Position numbers and translations under genes: made by a program
The notes under the pieces: generated by a model
Database searches by the model: none
The model's input: only the letters and a program-made list of their open reading frames with translations
What the model was told of the DNA's origin: nothing
Shown here: positions 1 to 10,787 of the stretch, piece by piece
Position numbering within the stretch: the first letter of the stretch is position 1
Layout of the letters: every line of letters starts with the position of its first letter
From: Neostapfia colusana
Taxonomy: Eukaryota > Streptophyta > Magnoliopsida > Poales > Poaceae
Direction of reading: 5' to 3'
DNA: 64,000 nucleotides
Assembly (NCBI GenBank): GCA_030760725.1
Contig: JASWHV010000107.1
Location: forward strand, 248,001-312,000

Positions 1-964
1 ACATTTAGGACCCTGGTTGGGTATAAGAGTGGGATAGTGATGGAGTGTAGTTCCCAAAAAGACTGAAAAACAGAGTGCTCTGTTTTTGGGACAGCAAGTT
101 TGCTGATCTTCAACAGGGCATAACTCACAGGTCTTTAGCCGAGAGAGGTGTTCCATATAGTTCTGGAAAGGTATTTAAGTATTCTACAACTTTGTTGTAG
201 ACTTCCAGAGCTGAAACTCACCTTAAGATGGCTTAAATCCCAGAGACATGTAACTGTCCAGAACTAGGACAGTGTTAAAACATTCTCTGGACTGTTCTGT
301 TTTTCAAGGATAAACTCCCAGTAGAAAAATCTAAAATTGTCATATAATACATCCTTAGAAAGAGTAGAAGATGTGCGACATCTTTGCAATTCAAAGTTTC
401 TGAAGTTTCAGCACAGAATTTAGTGGAAATCAGGGTTGAAAACAGCCACCTCCAAGGGAGGTGCTGTTAAAATTCTTCCAGAAATTCTGCTAACATTGAA
501 TTAACATAACTTTTTAATCAAAGCTGATCTGGGGGCAAATGAGTACTCGTTGGAAAGATACTGAAGTTAACTTAAACTTTGGTATTCAACTTGAGTCATG
601 AAAATGCACAGAACCAGATCAAAACTTGGAATAGGTAGCAACTGGTCATTCTGACAGAAGAATGACAGTTGAACTCATTGAAAAGTGTGTTGTACCCTAA
701 GGGTGTTATACGTGATGGCAACGCAAGAATAATGTCTCGTAGTGACCAAACCTAGTTATGTTGAGCTTCCAAAGGGGAGGTTCATCAAGTTGGATTAAAC
801 TAACTTGTGTTTGGTCTGGTAATGGTGTAGCTTGTGCAAAGTTATTACATCATCTACTTACGAGATATTTCGCATGTTTGGTTGTCATAATGTTTTTACG
901 CCCAGTTCTATTGGACTGCATGCAAAATGTTGCGGGACTGATGTTTAATGTCGTATGGTTGCAG
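1..964 (+). other. 5' leader of element A (untranslated)
   Basis: Non-coding leader upstream of gag. It aligns, inverted, with 28033 to about 29125 of element C (shared stretches include the GAAGATCAGCAAACTTGCTG region and the sequence around the gag start). An ATG at 758 lies in frame with gag, but the 69 codons before 965 have no counterpart in element G, so I place the gag start at 965. The last bases before the ATG read TATGGTTGCAG, a good 3' splice-site match. Nothing else recognisable is present. Confidence 0.75.
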
Positions 965-3900
965 ATGGTTCGTACTAGGACCACGCACGAGGTTGGTGGC
1001 TCTAGCCAGGGTGGAGGCGATGACTCCCAGCCACCGGCCTACGACAGCACCCCGCAGCAGCAGCCACCACCGCCGCCTCCGCTTACTCTAGCGGATGTGA
1101 TAGCGGCATTGGTGGGAGGTCGTGAGGAGCAGACCGACCTGCTCCGCACGATCGTGCAGAATATGTCCCAGGCGGGAGGACGTCAAGAGCGAGGGCCTCG
1201 TGAGCCCCGCGAAGTGTCGTACTCGGATTTCATGAGTACGCACCCTCCAGTGTTCACCGAAGCCGAAGAACCACTGGAGGCGGACAACTGGCTGCGGACT
1301 ATCGAGTCCAAGTTCGGGCTGCTCCAGTGTACGGAGCGGCAGAAGACGCTGTTCGCAGCACAGCAGCTCCACGGTGCCGCTGATGCGTGGTGGGCGAATT
1401 ATGTCGCCTCACGTCCGGCTGGCCATGCCGTGGAATGGCAAGAGTTCCGGGAGGCGTTCCGCGCCTATCACATCCCTCCCGGAATAATGAAGAGAAAGTT
1501 CCAAGAATTTTTGGAACTGAAGCAGGGCGGGAGGAGTGCCCACGACTACTCCCGTGCCTTTAACCATCTGGCGCAGTATGCATCAGACTACATCTCCATG
1601 GAGGAGAAGAAGAGGGAGCACTTCTATCGGGGGTTACATCCCGAAATGAAGACCCACCTCGTACAATGGAACCGCGGCACATTCAACGACCTAGTCAATG
1701 CCGCCATCATGCAAGAGGACGCTCAGCGGGAATTAGTAGCTGAGCAGAGGAAGCGTAGCGCTCCACCTAACAGCGGTGGGAGTGGCGCTCCCCAGAAGTA
1801 CCGTATGGTGTATCGGACACCATCCGGGCAGCAGTGGCAACCACCGGCGTGACCGCAACGGTTCGGGGGACGTCCCTTTCAGGCACCTCCGTTCCGTCCG
1901 CCGATGCCACCACCAAGACAGCAGCAGCAGCAGACGGTACCCCGGGCGTTTCCACCGCCACAACGCGCCCCAGGTTTCCGTCCACCGATCAGCGGGGGAC
2001 CGCCCCGTTTCACCTGCTTCACGTGTGGCCAGGCGGGCCACTTTGCGAAGGACTGTCCCCAGGGGCAGCAGAGCAGCGGGCAAGCCCAGCTCCAGGGCGG
2101 TGCTCGAGGCCGACCTCTGGTGAAGAAGGTTGGTCAGCGGACTGGAGGCGTTCGCAACCTCGACAATGAGGACGCCCCCGAGGGAGACAACGTGCTGGCG
2201 GGTACGTTCACTCTGAACAATCAAGCCATCGTCATATTATTTGATTCTGGTGCAACCCACAGCTTTATAAGTGCATCCTATGTGGCTAAACATCAATTGC
2301 AAGTCTTCCCAACCGACTGCACTTATATGATATGCTCACCGGGAGGGAAGATTTCAGTTACTATGATGATTCCAAAGGCACCTCTGTGCTTAGGTGGGAA
2401 ACTATATCCCACCACCTTGATAATTCTTATGGGGCAGAAGATTGATGCAATCTTAGGGATGTCATGGCTGCAATACCATGGCGCTGTCCTAGAGACTCGG
2501 ACACGGACGGTTCACTTACATTCTCCATTCCACCGTCCGCATTCCATGGTGTTAGACACGCCAGTCCGAGAAGTTTTAGCAATTAATAATGCTGAAGTTC
2601 TCAAGTTAGAAGACATCCCCGTAGTCCGGGAGGATCCTGATGTGTTCCCAGATGATCTTCCGGGCATGCCACCTGAGCGGGATGTCGAGTTCAAGATCGA
2701 GCTCGCGCCCGGGACTACGCCCATATCACGGAGACCATACAAGATGGCTCCAAATGAGCTGGCGGAACTGAAAGAACAGCTCAATGATCTGTTGAGCAAG
2801 GGTTTCATTAGGCCGAGTTCCTCGCCTTGGGGATGCTCGGCGCTATTTGTAAAGAAGAAGGATGAAATCCTGAGGCTGTGTGTGGATTACCGGCCGCTCA
2901 ACGCCGTCACCATCAAGAATAAGTACCCACTGCCCCGTATTGACATCTTGTTTGATCAACTTGTGGGGGCAAGTGTATTCTCAAAGATGGACCTTCGCTC
3001 TGGATATCACCAGATCAAGATCCGGGTGGAGGATATCCCGAAGACGGCGTTCTCGACGAGATACGGCTTATACGAATATCTCGTCATGTCCTTTGGTCTC
3101 ACAAATGCTCCAGCACATTTCATGTATCTCATGAACTCGGTGTTCATGCCGGAGCTGGACAAGTTCGTGCTAGTGTTCATCGACGATATCTTGGTTTACT
3201 CCAAGACAGAAGCCGAGCATGCCGAACACTTGCGGATCGTTCTTCAACGATTGCGAGACCACAAACTCTACGCCAAGTTCAGCAAATGCAAATTTTGGAT
3301 CAGCCAAGTGCCATTCTTGGGACATATTATCTCAGCTGAAGGCATTGCGGTTGACCCAAGTAAAATCGAGCAAGTGTTGAAATGGAAAGCTCCCACTTCA
3401 GTTCATGAAGTCAGAAGCTTCCTCGGGTTAGCGGGATACTACCGGAGATTCATTCCAAGCTTCTCCAAGCTCGCTAAGCCGATGACAGAGTTGCTGAAGA
3501 AAGGGACAAAATATGTTTGGAACACGGCGTGTGAAGGAGCGTTCCGAACCCTGGTGAAGCATCTCACAACAGCCCCGGTATTAGCTCAGCCGGATACAAC
3601 AAAGCCCTTCGACGTGTATTGTGACGCGTCCGGTATTGGGCTCGGCTGCGTGTTGATGCAGGAAGGACGTGTGGTCGCTTATGGCTCACGCCAACTTCGG
3701 AACCATGAGCAGCACTACCCGACTCACGATCTTGAACTTGCTGCCGTGGTGTTGGCGCTAAAGATGTGGAGGCACTATCTCCTGGGGAACTTGGTGCATC
3801 TCTACACCGACCACAAGAGCTTGAAATACATTTTCACCCAGAAGGAGCTAAACATGAGGCAGAGGAGGTGGTTAGAACTGATCAAAGATTATGAGATTGA

Positions 3901-4599
3901 GATCCATTACCACCCTGGCAAAGCGAATGTGGTTGCCGACGCGCTGAGTCGGAAATCACATGTCCATCACCTCACCATTACACCGGTGGAGGAGGAAGAG
4001 CCAAGTTTATACTTGGTTCCTTATGGATCGCTGTACAACCTTGCCCTCATCCCTACTATTAGAGAGGACATCATTGCAGCTCAGAAAACGGATAAAGGCA
4101 TGGCACATCTCCGGAGACGGATAGACAATGGAGAAATTAAATGTTTCCGGAAAGATGGTGAGGGGACGCTGTGGTTCAATGACCGCATAGTTGTACCCCG
4201 AGACATGGAGTTGAGGAAAAAGATCCTCGATGAAGCTCACTTGTCCAAATACTCCATTCATCCGGGCAGCAACAAAATGTACCAAGATTTGAAAAAGAAA
4301 TTTTGGTGGACACGGATGAAGCGGGAGGTAGCTAAGTACGTATCCGAGTGTGATACGTGTAGACGAGTGAAAGCTGATCACATGAAGAAATCAGGGCTGC
4401 TGCAACCCCTGAAGATCCCGGCATGGAAATGGGAAGATGTGAGCATGGATTTTATTGTGGGATTACCCCTAACAGCCAACAAGCATGATTCCATATGGGT
4501 AATCGTTGATCGGTTAACCAAGACGGCTCACTTCATTCCGGTGAATACACGTTACAATGCCGGCAAATATGCGGAGCTATACATAGCGAAGATTCTATG
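965..4599 (+). pseudogene. gag-pol: Element A gag-pol, N-terminal part (gag, PR, RT, RH, start of IN)
   Basis: Retrotransposon polyprotein in one frame. Gag (from about residue 1) carries the capsid-type segment with EPLEADNWLRTIE; a proline/glutamine-rich linker follows, then a CCHC knuckle (CFTCGQAGHFAKDC, about residue 350), an aspartic protease with intact DSGATHSF (about residue 425), reverse transcriptase with FIDD (about 737), RNase H with CDASGIGLGC (about 885) and the integrase zinc-binding region plus the first catalytic Asp (MDFIVG, about 1160). One nonsense codon (TGA, 1850-1852) interrupts the gag linker; element C has an Arg codon there. The frame is otherwise open for 910 codons up to the insertion of solo LTR D at 4600. 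The start at 965 was chosen because C and G begin gag with the matching MVRTRT/MTRTRA. The frame is unusually well preserved for this window, which fits A being a late insertion. Confidence 0.93.
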
Positions 4600-5512
4600 T
4601 GTAAAAGTCCCAAAAACGTGTATGAATAAAAACTAAAGTTTGAGTTCATATGTGTGGCAATGACAGGAAAAATGGGACTTGCTAAAACTTTTCTTCATGC
4701 AAAGTAATACATGGATGAACATCCAACATGAGGTTCACCTTTTTATTTAAAAATGTTGAACCAATAAGGAGTTAAATACCTCTTTGCATGTAAGTTTAAA
4801 ATTCAGATTTGAAATTCAAAGATCACACATATGGTGACCCAAAAACTTTGAATTAACATGCAGCCATATAGTTGAGTTTTTAGGGAAAAGGTTATCACCA
4901 ACTTTTCAATTGTAGGGTGGGCTCAAAGGAGAGCTAAAGAGAGGGAATTGCAAATTCTAAACCAAATTCAGATTTAGTCTTGCAAATTCAAACTAAATTT
5001 GAAGAATTCAAATTCTAGCCCACCTTTTTAAAATTTAGCATTTTGGGGAGTGAAAAGATCAGCTTGAGAAGATATTTGCTGAAGAAATGAGGGGTGGGAC
5101 CCACAGGTCATAGAGCTAAAGGAGGAGACTTACTCCCTAAGTTTTGCTCTCGGTGGGGACTTTTCCCGAGCAGCTCGCGAGCGCCACCGAGCAGCTTGCC
5201 GGTGACAGCTCCTGCTGCCGGTTTCCATGCGCTGGCGCCCTGGGGTCGGTCCTGGCCGCACCCCCAACGTGATAACGTGCTCCCCCGGCCGAAGCAAAGC
5301 ACAATTGCTTTCTCCTCCTCGCAAACAAACCGGGAGCAGAGCACCTCGTCGGCGCTGCTCCACTGCCCCTGTCTCCCGGCCAGACCAGCGCCTCTCCGGC
5401 AGGCTCAAGAGGTCACAGAGGTGCGCCAGGAGGTACTGATCCTCATCCCGTCGTCCTCTTGCTCTCCCCCGACGCCGGCTCGCCGGAATTCGAGTTTTGG
5501 CGCCGGTGCACG

Positions 5513-5519
5513 TATAAAA
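5513..5519 (+). promoter_or_regulatory. TATA box of LTR D
   Basis: TATAAAA in a GC-rich region about 0.9 kb into the LTR, the expected place for the U3/R boundary of a long LTR. The candidate first exon (ATG at 5688) lies about 170 bp downstream. Confidence 0.55.
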
Positions 5520-5687
5520 CAGCATGTGTTTAATTCGGGAAATTCTCCCAAACCGATTGATCACACCTCCTACAATTCAAACCACAGCAACTACATGCCC
5601 TAGCGCCCTCCCACGCCGAAAACCAAAGGAAACCGGCCCTCCTAGGCCCCGGGCGACGAGAAATCATCGCCGGCGGCCAAAACATCC

Positions 5688-8299
5688 ATGGTCCACGGTG
5701 AGGACTAGGTTGCAGCCACTTCCTGCATGATCTGATCCCCGTTCCATGTTCCTAGAGCCATAGGGATGCTGTAGGACATCATAGCTCGCCGGGAGATGCC
5801 TTGGACACGCTGGAACGCGTCCATGTCGAGCTCCCGAGCCGCCCCACCGGTGCCGACCCACCTACAGCCGTTTTCATGCGGGGAAACCTTGCCCGGCAGC
5901 TGCGCCACGTTCCCAGGAGCATGTAGGGCGAAACCGGAGCTCATTTGGTGGAGAAATGAGGGAGAACGAGCCATGCCAAGTTTTCTGCTGGTGTGCACCG
6001 CGGGCTCTGGCGGGAGGTTGAAGAAGCACCTGACCCGTGGGCCCCACGCGTGACTGTGCTGTTTAAAAATCAAACAGAGAGTTGTGCAAACTTGTAAAAT
6101 GCATAACTTGGTGTAGGAAGCTATAAAAATAGTGAGATAAATTTTGTTGGATTCCTCTAAGAGAGTACTATCCAGAGGTACAACCCAATTTGTATGAAAC
6201 GAATTATTTAATTCTGGAAAATTCTTGGAAGGTTTTCTGAAAAAGAATTATAGAGGGAGTTTGGTTTATCCAAAAATACCCAAATTTTGCCAGAATATTA
6301 TTTAGCATATTGTTGACCTCATAGCAAATTTTCAGCTCATTTGAAGATCATTTGAGTAGGGATTTGCTAAAAACAATCTGCTGTGTTCATAAGAGTCCAG
6401 AAACATTTTCAGAAAATGTTTCCCACTTCAAAAATCTGTTCTGAGCAATCCATAGCTCCAAAAATCATAGGAAAATTTAGGCAAGCTCTATGGGACATAC
6501 TTGGAATTGTAGTTCACTTAGTTGGGCATGAAAATGCACATTACTACAGAATTAATTCTATTGAGTACAAATGCTTAAAGAATTGTTCTGGGAGAACTAC
6601 CCAAGTAAAAGGGCTGAATTTTGGACCAGATGACTCTCATGTGATCAAAAACTCACATGTAAATTATCAGCCCAATATAAGTCCTGGAACTCCCTGTTCT
6701 TATTCTCCATGCTTATGTATAAGGGAAAAATACATAAGAGATATTGTGAGAATTATGGGGGACACAATATGACTCCACATTAGCTGCAATTTGGCAAGCT
6801 AAATTCTTAGGTAGTATAGAACCTGCTGTAAAAGTTTTGAGGCCATTGGAGTTCTTGTTCTTCAGTTGCACTCAAATCTTTTCAGCTTATCTATTATGTT
6901 CATTAGAGAAAAGGGTTAGTGTATAGCTAAGGGCCTTAAGGTCAAATTAGTTTAATTCTGTTCTTTGCACAACAGAGGCAAACCAAGCCATGCTTGGCTT
7001 TTCCACACAACCTCTGTTCTTAAGAAAGTAATTCTATAACTTCTTTCCATTACATCCCATGAAACATATGCATATGCATTTCAATAGGGACCACAACGAA
7101 GGGGACTCAAAGGAGTGATTCATCAAAGTGGATCAAGCTCCGGAGAGCCAAGGGTGGATCTGCAAGGATACTAACTGCTTATATACGACTACCCTGCAAA
7201 ACAGGCAAGCTCCGGTTTGCATTTAACAGCTGTTAAGTTTTTGTTTTGTATTCACTTTCGGTCAAGGTATGAACTGTGCATTAGGTCTAGTGATTGATAC
7301 TCCTCTTGCATAACCAAATGACCCATTGAGTATTGGGTAGGTGTCTTTCACCGCGTAGAACTGCCATGCTTAAGTACGGTTCGGTAGAAGTCGAGTGGTG
7401 AGATGCTACTCGCAGATTTAGGAACAACAGGGGCATACGGGATTGGTTCGTAATTGAATTAGCAAGTTAAAATTGAGACCGGAAGGTTGTAGGAGCAGCA
7501 GGACATAGGGGCCTGGGTGCTGTAGACCTGTCCGTGTCGGTCAAGGACCGATCCGTATGCGGCCCTGTTGAACAAGTTTGAGTTGTGTACCGGACTCATG
7601 CTGGCTATATGGGACCCAGTAAACCGATGTACCTCGGGAAGCTGTCGTTGGGACTTTTCGGGTCGCCTCAGGCGGACGGCCGGTGTGCAGTATGTGGGGA
7701 ATATTCTCATGACATCTCACGTCGGAAGGTGCACCATGAGAGTAGCTACTGTACGGGGCGACTTGATCGATTCAGCGGGGGTGAAACGGGGGAAAGGCTG
7801 CCACGTACGACGTCAGTGATGGTTGTTGTAGGCAACGTCGAGTACGGGCGTACGTGTCGTGTAGTCCGGGTGTTATTGATTCGAATCACCGTCGCTCGCG
7901 GAATGGACCGAGCATACTTGTTCTCACAGTCGTGACGTAGTAAGAACTTGCATGAGAAAGGAACTAATCATATTGATGTGAAGTATTATACTAGTGTTGT
8001 ATTGGATCTCGATGAATAGGCTAGTGCAAACTCGATTCTTTTATGCCATGAGCAATTTACATCGGGGGAAAGCGTTTCTTGTTTGATTGTGGACTCCCGA
8101 TGTAGCGTGCCCAGGGTTACTTAAAATGCTGCAATTAATACCTGAAAGTAAGGATTCACTTTTAGGCGAGTTAATTATGCTTATGCCATCCTATGTTAGG
8201 TTCATAACCTCACTTAGAGTTTCATGTTTAGGGAGACGGTTAAGTCTTGCTGAGCGTTATGCTCACGGATGCTATCCGAGTTGTTTTGCAGGTAATTGA
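5688..8299 (+). pseudogene. Diverged copy of the candidate spliced LTR gene in D
   Basis: Three pieces line up with the gene model seen in A and F. Exon 1: ATG at 5688 to 5697, followed by GTGAGGAC, the same donor as in F. Exon 2: 7088-7204, after TTTCAATAG and before the GC donor CAG|GCAAGC; its length (117 nt) keeps the codon phase and all 38 codons are open. Its peptide is basic and does not resemble the acidic PEVLDF peptide of the other LTRs. Exon 3: acceptor TTTTGCAG at 8284-8291, after the conserved GAGC/GCTC hairpin; the phase-consistent frame stops after two codons, at 8299. Either D encodes a different short peptide (about 44 residues) or it has lost the function. Splicing is inferred. 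Confidence 0.3.
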
Positions 8300-8651
8300 C
8301 TCGCTGATTATGAGAAGGGGTGCCGATGAGACTCGGGAACCTCCGAGTGCTTACTCTAAGAGCATCCTCGCCGCTGCAGATTGTCTTCGTGTTGCTAGTA
8401 AGAAACGTCCGCGGGCTGGACCGTTTCTTTGTTGCTAGTTTAGATATGAGTCGTGAGAGTGATAGTCTTCCGCTGTAGTTTACTCTGATATACTTATTTG
8501 TAAAACAATCTTGTACGCTTCCGCAAACTATTTATGTAATATGATGTATGTTCATCAACCCGTGTGCTGTTGGGTGCCGCATAACACGGCACCACCCAAC
8601 GAGGTCCCGTGGGGCCGTCTCAGCGTGGCATCTGAGCGCTGTCACACTATG

Positions 8652-9548
8652 CCTATACGGGGTACCCAAGACCATTGTCTCAGATCGAGGTGCATTATTT
8701 GTATCTCGCTTTTGGGAGCAGCTACACGCTGCATTGGGTACTAAGTTGATCAGGAGCTCCGCCTATCACCCTCAGACAGATGGCCAGACAGAAAGGGTGA
8801 ATCAAGTCCTGGAAGACATGTTGAGAGCATGTGCCATCCACCATGGTAGGAACTGGGATGATCACCTGCCATTAGCGGAATTCTCGTACAACAACGGTTA
8901 TCAGGCGAGTATCAAAATGGCACCCTATGAAGCTCTCTACGGTCGTAAATGCCGCACCCCATTAAATTGGTGCGAGTCCGGCGAAAGGGTCACATTCGGG
9001 GTTGATGTGGTGAACGACGCCGAGGAGCGCGTTCGGACAATTCAAGCCAATTTGAAGGCCGCTCAATCCCGACAGAAGAGCTACGCTGATAAGAGGCGTA
9101 GGACGTTGCACTTTGACGTTGGGGAACACGTGTACCTCCGCGTGTCTCCAATGAAGGGCGTGCACCGATTCGGTGTGAAGGGGAAGCTCGCTCCCCGTTT
9201 CATTGGATCCTACGCTATCACCGAGAAGTGTGGACCAGCAGCGTATCGATTGGAGCTACCGGCATCTCTGGCTGGTGTCCATGATATTTTCCATATTTCG
9301 CAACTGCGAAAATGCTTGAAGCATACAACTACTGTTCCTACCGAAGACATCGGCAAGCTGAAACCGGATTTAACATATGATGAATATCCGGTGGGAATTC
9401 TTGATGAGAAAGCCAGACCACGCGTAGCAGAACGTTGTGGTTCTACGAAATACTCTGGAGCAACCACACCGCCGAAGAAGCGACGTGGGAGAGCGAGGAG
9501 TTCCTTCGCTCAAATTAACCGGAGTTCATGGCTTCTCAACACGGGTAA
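8652..9548 (+). pseudogene. gag-pol: Element A pol, C-terminal part (IN catalytic core, chromodomain)
   Basis: Continues the integrase interrupted by D. The second catalytic Asp lies in SDRGALF near 8680 and the Glu in QTDGQTERVNQ near 8790. The GPF/GPY-like C-terminal region (APRFIGSYAITEK) follows, then an integrase tail with VHDIFHISQLRKC. A frameshift near 9425 moves the chromodomain (WSNHTAEEATWE) into another frame, and that frame has a TAA at 9516-9518 before its natural end near 9548. The chromodomain directs chromoviruses to heterochromatin in known families; here it could not be translated as part of the polyprotein. An open frame starting at 8548 runs in from D's LTR and is an artefact of the junction. 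Confidence 0.9.
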
Positions 9549-9596
9549 GTCCCTATTACATCGCTATCTCTTCTTTTATAATCTCGGGACGAGATT

Positions 9597-9614
9597 CTTT
9601 TAAGGGGGGAGGGA
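9597..9614 (+). other. Polypurine tract of element A
   Basis: The run AAGGGGGGAGGGA directly precedes the TGTAAAAG start of the 3' LTR, the usual site for priming plus-strand DNA synthesis. F has the same arrangement at 61601-61618 on the other strand. Confidence 0.85.
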
Positions 9615-10403
9615 TGTAAAAGCCCAAGAAAAGGGACTTGCAAAAACTTTTCTGCACCTCACAACACAACAGTTTTGTTGTGGGTAGATTGTGAGATATT
9701 GTGAAGAGCAAGTGACCTCCATCAAAGGAGTGATTAGAAGGGAAAGCCTTCACTTTCACAAAGTAGGGTTTCTGCACATGAACATGAGAGGTTGAGCTTA
9801 CCCTAGGATTTGAAAAGTCTTGGGAAGGTTCAGTCCAAAGCTCATGCAAATTCAACAATTTTTGAGGCACTTTTGGGTTATTTCAAAAAGAGGTCAATTT
9901 GAATGTAAATTCAAATTGCAGCAACTTTCATCACCCAAATTCAAAAGTTAGCTCCATATCTATACTCAGCACATTTTTCTGAGTAAACCCACCAAGTTTC
10001 ATCTCCATTGGAGCTCATCTTGTCAAGAGCTAAATTTGCAAGAATTCAAAACTGAATTTGAATTTCAGTTTAAATATGAAGCAAATTTGACCAAACAAAG
10101 TTTGAATTTGAGAACTCAAATTCAAACCAATACTTGGTGACTAAGTCTCACATTAAATTGTGAGTAGCTGAGGATATTTTGGCACAACAGAATTCAGAAA
10201 ATTGGAAAAAAAACAAAAGAGTTAGAGGGGAGGCCCACTGGTCAGTAGACATAGCACAGAGGTCTCCTCAGCCGACTTCCTCGACCGAGCGCGCTCGCCA
10301 GCTGCAGCCAGCGGCAGCGACCGACCACCTCGGCCGGCCAGCTCCTGCTTCGGCAGAGGAGGTGGCACAGCAGGTGTCGCGCTCTCCACTGGCCTCAGGG
10401 GCC

Positions 10404-10410
10404 TATAAAA
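10404..10410 (+). promoter_or_regulatory. TATA box of A's 3' LTR
   Basis: TATAAAA inside GGCCTATAAAAGGCC, about 790 bp into the LTR at the AT-rich to GC-rich transition. This is the probable core promoter of the element; the ATG of the candidate microprotein exon 1 lies 378 bp downstream. Confidence 0.7.
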
Positions 10411-10787
10411 GGCCCGAGACCGCCGGCGAGTTACTGATTTTCGCGAGTTCTGTAACCAGCAGCCTAGTCTTCCGAGCTCCGATCGTGTGCCACCCCAGCT
10501 GTGATCATCTACCGGCTTCGACCTCCATAGGAAAGTGAAGCGCTAGCTCGTCCTCAAGACCACCGCGCAAACCTTTCCAAGGTTCGACCTTTGTGCGCGG
10601 AGAATTTCTCAGTTTAGGACGAGTAGTTCCTTTCGGGACCCGATTAGGTTTAGCAGAAATTCAGGAAGCTTAGTGGGTGGGAGGCCGAACGGAGCTGTGA
10701 GAGAGCATCTAGAGGTTCTGGCGACCCTTCTCGATCGAAAACCGGAAGGAAATCACCGCCGGAACCCTAAGTTCACCCTAGGACAGT

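Larger units (their letters stand above)
4600..8646 (+). mobile_element. Solo LTR D (gypsy, 4047 bp) in A's integrase
   Basis: Begins TGTAAAAGTCCC and ends GCTGTCACA, flanked on both sides by the 5-bp duplication CTATG (4595-4599 and 8647-8651). Removing it and one duplication rejoins A's integrase in frame with the uninterrupted copy in element C. No PBS, polypurine tract or coding region lies inside, so this is a solo LTR left by LTR-LTR recombination. It shares the TGTAAAAG start, a GC-rich middle, the CCGGTTTGCAT motif after a GC-type splice donor (7205), and the GAGC/GCTC hairpin (8252-8264) with the other gypsy LTRs here, but it is clearly diverged and represents a separate subfamily. 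Confidence 0.93.

Noticed and set aside
758..964. Extended gag start in A (69 extra codons before 965)
   Set aside because: Not conserved in G, and the 965 start is shared by A, C and G and follows an acceptor-like AG.
8548..8654. Open frame joining LTR D sequence to A's integrase
   Set aside because: It crosses the D/A insertion junction and the target duplication; the D part is LTR sequence.
10179..10538. 119-codon frame in A's GC-rich LTR region
   Set aside because: It spans the TATA box and lacks a matching frame in C's LTR.
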